Shown: positions 1-5,924 of the stretch, one piece after another
Position numbering within the stretch: the stretch's first letter is position 1
Layout: each line of letters starts with the position of its first letter
Assembly (NCBI GenBank): GCA_002432565.1
Contig: DJFP01000181.1
Span: forward strand, 1 to 6,665
Length of the DNA stretch: 6,665 nt
DNA from: Flavobacteriales bacterium UBA5869
GTDB lineage: Bacteria > Bacteroidota > Bacteroidia > Flavobacteriales_D > Crocinitomicaceae
Direction of reading: 5' to 3'
Translations under genes and position numbers: made by a program
The notes under the pieces: model-generated
Database searches by the model: none
Seen by the model: only the letters and a program-made list of their open reading frames with translations
What the model was told of the DNA's origin: nothing

Positions 1-320
1 ATAAACTGACTGAAAATTACGAAGTCATCCGCGCTAAGTTTTTGGCAGAACACACGCATTCCGAAGACGAGATCCGCTTTTTTGTGGATGGCGAAGGCTT
101 GTTCTGGTTCAACCTGGAAACAGAGCCGGTGTTTAATTTGTTGTGCGAAAAGGGAGATCTGATATCAGTTCCGGAAGGCACAAAGCACTGGTTTGATGCA
201 GGAGAAACCAACCCTTTCGTGAAAGCGATCCGTATTTTTATTGATATGAGCGGATGGGTGCCGCATTATACGGAGTCAAAACTGGAGCAGCGATTCAACG
301 ATTTTCGAGTGACGCGATAA
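1..320 (+). CDS. mtnD: Acireductone dioxygenase, 3' part (5' end outside window)
   Basis: This is the C-terminal 105 residues of an acireductone dioxygenase (ARD), a cupin metalloenzyme. With Fe(II) it converts acireductone and O2 to 2-keto-4-methylthiobutyrate and formate, the last step before transamination to methionine; with Ni(II) it makes an off-pathway product. The first complete codon is at base 3 and the gene is open to the left edge. All four expected metal ligands are visible: His at 51-53, His at 57-59 and Glu at 69-71 (HTHSEDE), and His at 186-188 (PEGTKHW). Conserved surroundings include EIRFFVDGEG and FWF. Full-length ARDs are near 180 residues, so roughly 75 are missing upstream. 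The TAA at 318-320 is followed 64 bases later by mtnC, the preceding enzyme of the same pathway. The family call is strong; the metal bound in vivo cannot be seen from sequence. Confidence 0.93.
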   Translation, partial: KLTENYEVIRAKFLAEHTHSEDEIRFFVDGEGLFWFNLETEPVFNLLCEKGDLISVPEGTKHWFDAGETNPFVKAIRIFIDMSGWVPHYTESKLEQRFNDFRVTR

Positions 321-338
321 AACGATAGTACCTCATAG

Positions 339-352
339 CCGTAATAGTACGG
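339..352. other. Small inverted repeat between mtnD and mtnC
   Basis: CCGTA-ATAG-TACGG is a perfect 5-bp stem with a 4-base loop in the 64-base mtnD-mtnC spacer. No T-run follows, so it does not look like an intrinsic terminator. It could slow polymerase or mark an RNA processing site in a joint mtnDC transcript, or be chance. I see no good promoter here: the closest -7 match, TACATTTT at 356-363, lacks the final G and has no TTTG upstream. Confidence 0.3.
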
Positions 353-384
353 AATTACATTTTACCGGATAAAAACTCATTGAT

Positions 385-1080
385 ATGACGATTAAAAGAC
401 CTCAATTCATTCTTACCGATATCGAAGGAACAACTTCTTCCATCTCTTTCGTTGCCGAAGAGCTGTTTCCGTATTTCAGGGAAAATATTTCCGATCTGCT
501 TGCTTTGAAAGACCGACTGGTAGTTAAGGAAGCGTTCGAAGAAACGGTGCAGCTGGCAAAATCCGAAGACGGAGAAATTTTGTCTACAGATGAGCAAATC
601 ATTGACAAGCTCTATAAATGGAGTGTCGAAGACCGTAAGATTACACCGCTCAAAACCCTGCAGGGAGTTTTGTGGGATGCCGGCTACCGCGACGGAGAAC
701 TGAAAGGTCATGTTTACCCGGAAGTAGCAGCGAACCTGAAAAGCTGGAAAGAACAGGGAATCAACCTGGGCGTATTTTCTTCAGGCTCTGTACCTGCTCA
801 AAAACTGATTTTCGGCTATAGTATCGCAGGTGACCTGACGCCTTATTTTTCTTATTATTTTGATACCAATACAGGTGGCAAGCGAGAAGCTGCGACTTAC
901 GCTAAAATTGCGAAAGAACTGAATCTTGATCCTTCAGAAATCCTTTTCCTGAGTGATATCGAAGAAGAATTGCAGGCTGCAGATTCAACCGGATATCAAA
1001 CAGTTCAATTGGCCAGAGATGGTATGACCCCTTCCTGGAAACAATTCGTGACTTCCTTTGACGAGCTGATTTTTGAATAG
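385..1080 (+). CDS. mtnC: Enolase-phosphatase E1 / acireductone synthase
   Basis: This 231-residue HAD-superfamily enzyme is expected to enolise and then dephosphorylate 2,3-diketo-5-methylthiopentyl-1-phosphate to acireductone, the substrate of MtnD. The HAD motifs are in order: motif I DIEGT at residues 12-16, with Asp12 as nucleophile and Glu14 at the position usual for this subfamily; motif II FSSGS at 131-135; the catalytic Lys in TGGKREA at about 166; and motif III LSDIEEE, with Asp191 in the metal-binding acidic cluster. The insert between motifs I and II (about 17-125) is the helical cap that excludes large substrates. Length matches the usual 225-260 residues, and the protein is soluble with no signal peptide. 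The ATG at 385 lies 12 codons before motif I, as expected. It follows mtnD by 64 bases with no clear promoter or terminator between, so co-transcription with mtnD is likely. Confidence 0.95.
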   Translation: MTIKRPQFILTDIEGTTSSISFVAEELFPYFRENISDLLALKDRLVVKEAFEETVQLAKSEDGEILSTDEQIIDKLYKWSVEDRKITPLKTLQGVLWDAGYRDGELKGHVYPEVAANLKSWKEQGINLGVFSSGSVPAQKLIFGYSIAGDLTPYFSYYFDTNTGGKREAATYAKIAKELNLDPSEILFLSDIEEELQAADSTGYQTVQLARDGMTPSWKQFVTSFDELIFE

Positions 1081-1140
1081 AGCGGGTTTCTTTGAATAAA
1101 AACTTCCGGAAAAACACGGGGTAAAATAACGCGGAATTCA

Positions 1141-1169
1141 TTTGATTTGTTCCAAATAGATTAATTTTG
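1141..1169 (+). promoter_or_regulatory. Bacteroidota-type promoter for mtnA
   Basis: A perfect -7 element TAATTTTG (consensus TAnnTTTG) lies at 1162-1169, with TTTG at 1141-1144 as the -33 element and a 17-base spacer. Transcription would begin near 1173-1176, leaving a leader of only about 11-14 bases before the mtnA ATG at 1187. That A/T-rich leader has no Shine-Dalgarno sequence. The architecture follows the known primary sigma consensus of the phylum; the exact start site is inferred. It suggests mtnA can be transcribed independently of mtnD and mtnC. Confidence 0.6.
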
Positions 1170-1186
1170 CGGCATAAATTAAGTTT

Positions 1187-2251
1187 ATGAGCGCATTCAG
1201 AACCATTTGGACAACCGAGGACAAGTACGTAGAAGTAATAGATCAACGCAAATTACCTCATGAATGGGTTGTTGAAAAGTTGATCACCTACAAAGATGCG
1301 GAACGTGCTATCAAAGATATGGTTGTTCGTGGTGCCCCGTTAATCGGCGCTACTGCTGCGTATGGTATTTACCTGGCTGCTCGTGAAGGTGCAAATATGG
1401 AAGAAGCATTCGAAGATCTGCGCCTTTCCCGCCCAACGGCTGTGAATCTATTCTGGGCGCTCGACCGAATGAAGGCAAAATTGGCTAATGCTTCGGATTT
1501 GGTTCAAACTGCCTGGGAGGAAGCAGCACGGATCGTAGAGGACGATGTGGAAACCTGTCGCATGATCGGCGTTCACGGATTGCCATTGATCGAAGAACTT
1601 TCCAGAAAGAAAAATGGTGAAACGGTTCACATCCTGACGCATTGCAATGCAGGAATGCTGGGCTGTATCGAGTGGGGAACCATTACTTCTCCGATTTACC
1701 AGGCGATTCAAAAAGGAATTAAAGTGCATGTTTGGGTGGATGAAACACGCCCGCGCTTACAAGGTGCAAATCTGACCTGTTATGAACTTACCAGACACGA
1801 AGTTCCTCATACATTGATTGTAGATAACCAGGGCGGGCATTTAATGCAGCATGGAATGGTAGATATGTGTATCGTTGGAACGGATCGTACCACTCGTCAG
1901 GGAGATGTTGCCAATAAGATCGGGACCTACCTGAAAGCTTTGGCTGCTCATGATAATCACATTCCGTTTTATGTTGCTCTTCCATCAACTACTTTGGATA
2001 TGACTATTCGCGACGGTTTGAAGGAAATTCCGATCGAACAGCGAAATCAGAATGAAGTACGTTATGTGGTCGGGAAAAGCAAAATCTCCGGTCAATTGGA
2101 TGAAGTGTTGATCTGCCCGGAAACTACACAGGCAAGTAATTATGGGTTTGATGTAACACCGGCCCGTTTGGTTACAGCACTGATTACCGAACGTGGGGTT
2201 TGTAGCGCAAACGAAGAAGGATTGTTGGAATTGTTCCCGGAGTATAAATAA
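1187..2251 (+). CDS. mtnA: S-methyl-5-thioribose-1-phosphate isomerase
   Basis: This 354-residue member of the eIF2B-like MtnA family interconverts the aldose methylthioribose-1-phosphate and the ketose methylthioribulose-1-phosphate, the entry step of the salvage branch served by mtnC and mtnD. Conserved blocks are RGAPLIG (48-54), RPTAVNL (82-88), THCNAG (151-156) with the catalytic Cys153, ETRPRLQGA (186-194), GTDRTTRQGDVANKIGTY (231-248) with the catalytic Asp233, PSTTLD (266-271) and FDVTPA (321-326). The N-terminal helical domain and C-terminal Rossmann-like domain are both complete. Asp233 sits in GTDRTTRQGD where many homologues read GADRI...NGD; catalytic residues are kept, so function should be too. 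The related 5-deoxyribose-1-phosphate isomerases are an alternative, but the mtnC/mtnD neighbours favour the methionine role. The 106-base gap to mtnC contains its promoter. Confidence 0.95.
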   Translation: MSAFRTIWTTEDKYVEVIDQRKLPHEWVVEKLITYKDAERAIKDMVVRGAPLIGATAAYGIYLAAREGANMEEAFEDLRLSRPTAVNLFWALDRMKAKLANASDLVQTAWEEAARIVEDDVETCRMIGVHGLPLIEELSRKKNGETVHILTHCNAGMLGCIEWGTITSPIYQAIQKGIKVHVWVDETRPRLQGANLTCYELTRHEVPHTLIVDNQGGHLMQHGMVDMCIVGTDRTTRQGDVANKIGTYLKALAAHDNHIPFYVALPSTTLDMTIRDGLKEIPIEQRNQNEVRYVVGKSKISGQLDEVLICPETTQASNYGFDVTPARLVTALITERGVCSANEEGLLELFPEYK

Positions 2252-2310
2252 GCTTTTTCACTTGTTTCAAATCATCTTTTTCCTTAACTTATTTAAGAAA
2301 GTGATGTGAA

Positions 2311-3579
2311 ATGAATGAAAACTACCTCCATTTTCTATGGAAGAACAAACGGCTTCCGTTAACGAATCTGCTTACTGTAGACGGTAAAAAAGTTGAGATT
2401 CTTCATATAGGAATTCACAACCTGGATTCAGGTCCTGATTTTTTCAACGGACAAATCCTGTTGGATGAGATCAGGCATTCGGGGAATATTGAAATGCATG
2501 TGAAGTCATCCGATTGGAACCTGCACGGTCATCAGTTCGACAAAGCTTATTCCAATGTGATCCTTCATGTGGTTTACGAGCACGATCAATTAATTTTTGT
2601 GGAGGGAATCCCTATCCCGACCGTGGAATTGAAGTCTTTGATAGATTTGGATCACTTTAACTGGTTTACGAATTATTACAAAAGACAGGGATCCATTCTG
2701 TGTGAACCTTTTTTGAAGGGAGTTCCTGAGGTATTGGTCGTAAATCAATTGGAACGAGCATTTTTTCAGCGTATGGATCGCAAAATGATGGAATTGGAGC
2801 ATTTGTACCAAAGTGGTAAAATGTCTTTCAAAGAAGTGTTGTTCCATAGCATTTCCAGGGCATTCGGAATGAAGGTGAACCAGCTTCCTTTCCAGCAACT
2901 GGCTGTTGGAATTCCTTTTGATAGATTTCTGAAAGCAACCCACAGGCAAAAAATGGCAATTGCTTTTGGGGTGGGAGGCTTTTTGAATGAAGAAAAATCG
3001 GTCACGTATCACAAGGAATTAAAAAAAGAATGGGATTTTCAACGTTACAGGCTCAAATTAAAAACGTTGAATACACAAAGCTGGAAATTCAAAGGATGCC
3101 GGCCGGGCGGTTTCCCCACGCAACGCCTGGCGCAGTTTGCAAGCTTTGTTCATGAAATGAATTGGGATTCCGATACCTGGTACCTGCCTGCTCGAGAATT
3201 GCTTATGATGCTTCAAACGCAATTGATGAAACCTGCAGACGATTATTGGACAACTCATTTTGATTTTGGGAAAGAGAAGAAAGCACCGTCAGGCATTAGT
3301 CTGGCAACAGCCAATACGATTATCACCAACAGTGTTGTTCCGTTTCTTTGGTGGTTGTCACATCGTCTCAGTGATGCTGCTTATCGAGACAAGGCATTTG
3401 AAATGCTGCAACTGCTTCCTGCCGAAAAAAATGAAAAAATAAACTCCTGGAAAAAGGTGGGTGTCAAACCTGTCAACACATTAGAATCCCAGGGATTGAT
3501 CGAACTTACCAATGAGTTTTGTGCGAAAAAGAAATGTTTGGAATGTGTGATAGGGAACAATGTTCTAAAAAGGAATTGA
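2311..3579 (+). CDS. DUF2851 family protein, function unknown
   Basis: This 422-residue protein matches the DUF2851 family, found mainly in Bacteroidota. The best-conserved region is N-terminal: HFLWKNKRLP (7-16), SGPDFFNGQI (40-49), GNIEMHVKSSDWNLHGH (58-74) and YSNVILHVV (80-88), a stretch rich in Asp, Glu, His and Lys. The middle (about 110-330) has mixed helical content, including ELEHLYQSGK and RPGGFPTQRLAQFASF. The C-terminus carries FCAKKKCLECVIGN (403-416), a three-Cys cluster (Cys404, Cys409, Cys412) that looks typical of the family end. There is no signal peptide or membrane segment. The family has no established role that I know of. A PD-(D/E)xK-like nuclease core is possible (see findings) but unproven. 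It lies 59 bases after mtnA with no convincing terminator or promoter, so readthrough from mtnA is plausible. The ATG at 2311 gives the N-terminus usual for the family. Confidence 0.85.
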   Translation: MNENYLHFLWKNKRLPLTNLLTVDGKKVEILHIGIHNLDSGPDFFNGQILLDEIRHSGNIEMHVKSSDWNLHGHQFDKAYSNVILHVVYEHDQLIFVEGIPIPTVELKSLIDLDHFNWFTNYYKRQGSILCEPFLKGVPEVLVVNQLERAFFQRMDRKMMELEHLYQSGKMSFKEVLFHSISRAFGMKVNQLPFQQLAVGIPFDRFLKATHRQKMAIAFGVGGFLNEEKSVTYHKELKKEWDFQRYRLKLKTLNTQSWKFKGCRPGGFPTQRLAQFASFVHEMNWDSDTWYLPARELLMMLQTQLMKPADDYWTTHFDFGKEKKAPSGISLATANTIITNSVVPFLWWLSHRLSDAAYRDKAFEMLQLLPAEKNEKINSWKKVGVKPVNTLESQGLIELTNEFCAKKKCLECVIGNNVLKRN

Positions 3580-3656
3580 AAGGTCAAAATCGAAAAGAAG
3601 GCATATCGAAAAAACTTCTCAAGGGTCGATTATCCATTTTTAATTTAAAAAAGTCG

Positions 3657-3664
3657 TACTTTTG
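3657..3664 (+). promoter_or_regulatory. Promoter -7 element before the PspC-domain gene
   Basis: TACTTTTG is a perfect match to the Bacteroidota TAnnTTTG element. The -33 element is poor: only a T-run at 3637-3641, with no TTTG. The predicted start site at about 3668-3671 leaves a leader near 10 bases. Unusually for this window, an AGAGGA Shine-Dalgarno-like sequence lies at 3667-3672, 7 bases before the ATG at 3680, so it would fall at or across the transcript's 5' end. The promoter would serve the PspC gene and the RmlD-like gene that follows closely. Confidence 0.5.
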
Positions 3665-3679
3665 AAAGAGGAATAACAA

Positions 3680-3919
3680 ATGAAAAGAACCCTTCAAAAA
3701 ATAGCTTTTTTCTTTGAGATGCGCTCTTTCGGAGTGTGCTCCTGGTGGGCAGCCAAATTAGGGATTCAGACCAATAAAGTGCGTCTGGGGTTTATCTATG
3801 CAACCTGCATTGGTTTGGGTTCTCCCTTGATTCCTTACCTCATTATGGCCTGGATCTTAGAACATAAACATTATTTTGGATTTAAAAGATCTAAACGCGC
3901 TTCCATTTGGGAATTATAA
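3680..3919 (+). CDS. Small PspC-domain membrane protein
   Basis: This 79-residue protein is essentially one PspC domain. The domain signature is FGVCSWWAAKLGIQTNKVRL (17-36), corresponding to the GVC..LA..LGI....VRL pattern, followed by a single hydrophobic segment at about 37-60 that includes the Gly-Leu-Gly turn and PYLIMAWIL. A basic stretch (KRSKR, 69-73) leads to a terminal SIWEL tail. Small flavobacterial PspC proteins commonly end in a similar motif (SVFDL-like), so the tail is probably functional. In Enterobacteria PspC is an inner-membrane sensor and toxin-binding partner in the phage-shock response. Here no pspA, pspB or pspF is nearby, so the stress role is only a family inference. 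The gene stops 12 bases before the next start and is probably co-transcribed with it. Confidence 0.85.
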   Translation: MKRTLQKIAFFFEMRSFGVCSWWAAKLGIQTNKVRLGFIYATCIGLGSPLIPYLIMAWILEHKHYFGFKRSKRASIWEL

Positions 3920-3931
3920 GCCTGAACTTTC

Positions 3932-4843
3932 ATGAAAATACTTATCACCGGCTCTAATGGATTATTAGGACAAAAAATTGTCAAGCGCTGTATGAAGCAC
4001 CAGCTTCCATTTATAGCAACCTCAAAAGGTCCGAACAGGAACCCGGAATGCCCGGAAAGCAATTATTTCAGTCTGGATCTGCTTCAAACAGATGCTGTGA
4101 ACCAATTGGTGACAGATCAAAAGCCAACAGCCATTGTTCATACGGCAGCTTTGACTAATGTGGATTATTGCGAACTGCATCCGGAGGAATGTCACCAGGT
4201 AAATGTTGTTTCCACGAAAGTACTTTTTGATGCTGCGAAAAGCATTAATGCACATTTCGAATTGTTATCAACTGACTTTGTTTTCGACGGAGAGAATGGC
4301 CCTTATAAAGAAGAAGATCCTGTAAATCCTCTGAGTGTTTACGCACAGTCTAAAGTAGATGCAGAACACTTATTACTGCAAGATCCGGATAATTACAGTA
4401 ATTGGTCTATTGCCAGAACGATCATTGTTTATGGGACAGGCTTCGGCTTGTCGCGATCCAATATGATCCTGTGGGCTTTGGAAGCACTTCCGAAAGGTGA
4501 AATGATGAAACTGGTAGATGATCAGTTCCGTGCACCGACCTGGGCGGATGACCTGGCATACGGATGTGTGGAGATTGTTTTGAGAAGTCAACGTGGTATT
4601 TTTCATCTTTCAGGACCTAAAACAAGAGCTGTAAACGAAATCGTAAAAGAAGTAGGTAAGGCTTTGGGGTTGAAAGACCTTCCTATTGAAACCATTTCTT
4701 CCGATACTTTAAACCAGGCTGCAAAAAGACCTCCAAGGACAGGTTTTGATCTTTCGAAAGCTGAAAAATTATTAAATTACCGTCCGAAAGATATTCAGGA
4801 AACAATACCGATTCTGCAACATGATTTGATTTACTACCGCTAA
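3932..4843 (+). CDS. RmlD-like NAD(P)-dependent sugar-nucleotide reductase homologue
   Basis: This 303-residue extended short-chain dehydrogenase/reductase resembles dTDP-4-dehydrorhamnose reductase (RmlD/RfbD). It has the N-terminal Rossmann dinucleotide motif TGSNGLLG (6-13), HTAALTNVDYCE (70-81), the STDFVFDG block (113-120) contributing the catalytic Ser/Thr, the catalytic pair Tyr137 and Lys141 in SVYAQSK (135-141), and the RmlD-type DQFRAPTWADDLA (197-209). The RPPRTGFDLSKAEKLL stretch near residues 266-281 matches the usual C-terminal substrate-domain signature. All catalytic residues are present. There are no rmlA, rmlB or rmlC genes beside it, so rhamnose synthesis is not supported by context. 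The same fold includes MAT2B, the regulatory subunit of methionine adenosyltransferase, but nothing specific links this protein to that role. The product is soluble. It follows the PspC gene by 12 bases and precedes the helix-hairpin-helix gene by 10. Confidence 0.82.
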   Translation: MKILITGSNGLLGQKIVKRCMKHQLPFIATSKGPNRNPECPESNYFSLDLLQTDAVNQLVTDQKPTAIVHTAALTNVDYCELHPEECHQVNVVSTKVLFDAAKSINAHFELLSTDFVFDGENGPYKEEDPVNPLSVYAQSKVDAEHLLLQDPDNYSNWSIARTIIVYGTGFGLSRSNMILWALEALPKGEMMKLVDDQFRAPTWADDLAYGCVEIVLRSQRGIFHLSGPKTRAVNEIVKEVGKALGLKDLPIETISSDTLNQAAKRPPRTGFDLSKAEKLLNYRPKDIQETIPILQHDLIYYR

Positions 4844-4853
4844 AGACTAATAA

Positions 4854-5714
4854 ATGACCCACTATTCAAAATCTACTAAACGAGGAATTATCATCTTCAC
4901 GCTTTTGCTGCTCGCTATTTTTGTGGCTCCGGATCTGATCCAGTATTTCAGACCTAAACCCGAAATCAGTATTGAGCAATGGACTGATGACGAGAAACAA
5001 ATTACGGAAAAGCTTAATAGGGAATCCGGTTTCAGTTACCGAAAAAACCGGAATAAAAAGCTTTATTCCAGACCTTTATCCCGTTTTAATCCGAACGATT
5101 ACACCCTGGAGGAATGGATGGCACTAGGTCTTTCGGAAAAACAAAGCGCGGTTGTGTTAAAATTTACTTCCGGGAAAATCTATTCAAACGAAGAGCTGAA
5201 ACGGATCTTTGTCATTCCCGAAGAACTTTATAACCTGATCAAAGATTCAACCTACTATCCGGAGAGAGTCAAAAACCTGGATAAACAGACGGAGTATAAG
5301 CTGGAGCAGAAACTCGTGCAGGTAGAAATTAACCGTGCGGATTTGGATGATTTACTGCAGGCGCAGGATATTTCAATTTTTGATGCCAAACAGATTATTA
5401 AGACACGAGATAATTTTGGAGGGTTCTATTCATTGAGCCAGCTGAGCGAGGTTTGGCAGGTAACTCCTGAGAAAATTGCTGTCTGGGAAAAATACATCCG
5501 GATCGATCCGGAGAACATCCGGAAGATCAATATCAATACAGCGAGTACAAAGGAATTATCCTTCCATCCTTATATTTCCTGGAATTTAGCAAATTCTCTC
5601 GTGAAAATGCGTTCTCAGAACGGATTCTACAAAGAACTCCGGGAGATTAAAAAATCCGTATTAATGACGGAGGAATTGTACGAAAAATTGAAGCATTACC
5701 TGGTGGTGGAATAA
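4854..5714 (+). CDS. Membrane-anchored protein with three helix-hairpin-helix (ComEA-like) units
   Basis: This 286-residue protein starts with a basic end (KSTKRG) and one hydrophobic segment (GIIIFTLLLLAIFVAP, 11-26), probably an N-terminal anchor with the rest outside the cytoplasm. After a charged linker come three HhH-like units: FNPNDYTLEEWMALGLSEKQ onward (about 78-130), EINRADLDDLLQAQDISIFDA onward (158-217, with GGFYSLSQLSEVW at 189-201), and ININTASTKELSFHPYISWNL onward (225-284). Such repeats occur in the DNA-uptake protein ComEA. Here none of the three hairpins keeps the classic GIG turn: they read LGLSE, QDISI and PYISW. DNA binding by the canonical mechanism is therefore uncertain. 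Full ComEA proteins usually have one or two HhH units. The ATG at 4854 lies 10 bases after the previous stop, so it may be the last gene of the PspC-RmlD run. Its 3' end has a diverged partial copy at 5925-5985. Confidence 0.82.
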   Translation: MTHYSKSTKRGIIIFTLLLLAIFVAPDLIQYFRPKPEISIEQWTDDEKQITEKLNRESGFSYRKNRNKKLYSRPLSRFNPNDYTLEEWMALGLSEKQSAVVLKFTSGKIYSNEELKRIFVIPEELYNLIKDSTYYPERVKNLDKQTEYKLEQKLVQVEINRADLDDLLQAQDISIFDAKQIIKTRDNFGGFYSLSQLSEVWQVTPEKIAVWEKYIRIDPENIRKININTASTKELSFHPYISWNLANSLVKMRSQNGFYKELREIKKSVLMTEELYEKLKHYLVVE

Positions 5715-5715
5715 T

Positions 5716-5861
5716 TTATTTCCACAGGTTTAATTCTTTGCGGAGCACGGCTGCTTTTTTATCCCGGGCTTCACCTTCAGCGATATTCTGGCAGTCGCCG
5801 AAACTACCTTCCTTTTTTCATAGATGAAAAAGTAGTCATTTTTGGTTAACTGCAAAGTAGA
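5716..5861 (-). pseudogene. Frameshifted 3' remnant of an unrecognised minus-strand gene
   Basis: Read on the minus strand, 5817 down to 5716 is 33 codons plus TAA containing GSFGDCQNIAEGEARDKKAA and ending ELNLWK, with codon choices like the neighbouring genes. Upstream, 5861 down to about 5813 continues in another frame as STLQLTKNDYFFIYEK. The two parts would join into one reading frame if the A-run on the minus strand (six A at 5818-5813) had seven. Further upstream this frame meets a TGA at 5864-5862, and no start codon with a plausible gene is visible. The stop lies one base from the HhH stop, the tail-to-tail arrangement expected of a former convergent gene. I do not recognise the protein. 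It could instead be noncoding sequence that looks coding by chance; homologues would settle it. Confidence 0.4.
5742..5760 (+). terminator. Weak candidate intrinsic terminator after the HhH gene
   Basis: AGCA (5744-5747), loop CGGC and TGCT (5752-5755) form a 4-bp stem, extendable by two G-U pairs (GG at 5742-5743 with TT at 5756-5757), followed by the rest of a T-run ending at 5760. The position, 28 bases after the HhH stop, is right for a terminator. The stem is short, and the same bases can be read as part of the minus-strand coding remnant, so this may be coincidence. Confidence 0.3.
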
Positions 5862-5924
5862 TCATTCCTGAACACTAAATCTTGGTAAATAGCGTTGTTG
5901 CAATATTAAAACGGGCAAGTTTGA

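Noticed and set aside
1104..1111. TTCCGGAA palindrome between mtnC and mtnA
   Set aside because: It is an 8-base palindrome with no loop or second copy, not enough to claim a binding site.
902..1246. A 114-codon minus-strand open frame across the mtnC 3' end, the spacer and the mtnA start
   Set aside because: It is antisense to two confident genes and their promoter, has no recognisable domain, and its frame matches no conserved pattern.
2258..2304. TCACTT / AAGTGA inverted repeat and the CTTATTTAAG palindrome between mtnA and the DUF2851 gene
   Set aside because: The 6-bp arms are separated by 35 bases, and neither element is followed by a T-run, so a terminator or operator cannot be supported.
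2590..3012. A 140-codon minus-strand open frame inside the DUF2851 gene
   Set aside because: It lies wholly antisense to a well-matched family protein, and its translation (runs of Phe, His and Gln, no recognisable motif) looks like an antisense shadow.
3260..3442. A 60-codon + strand frame inside the DUF2851 gene
   Set aside because: It is a +1 frame shadow of the DUF2851 C-terminal half and shows no motif of its own.
3589..3619. Repeated ATCGAAAA (3589-3596 and 3605-3612) and an AGAAG/CTTCT hairpin after the DUF2851 gene
   Set aside because: The repeats are short and A-rich, the stem has a 14-base loop and no T-run follows; this is expected by chance in A/T-rich spacer.
5837..5844. CATTTTTG as a possible -7 promoter element upstream of apt
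   Set aside because: It departs from the TAnnTTTG consensus at an important T, has no TTTG at the right distance, and overlaps the minus-strand coding relic.
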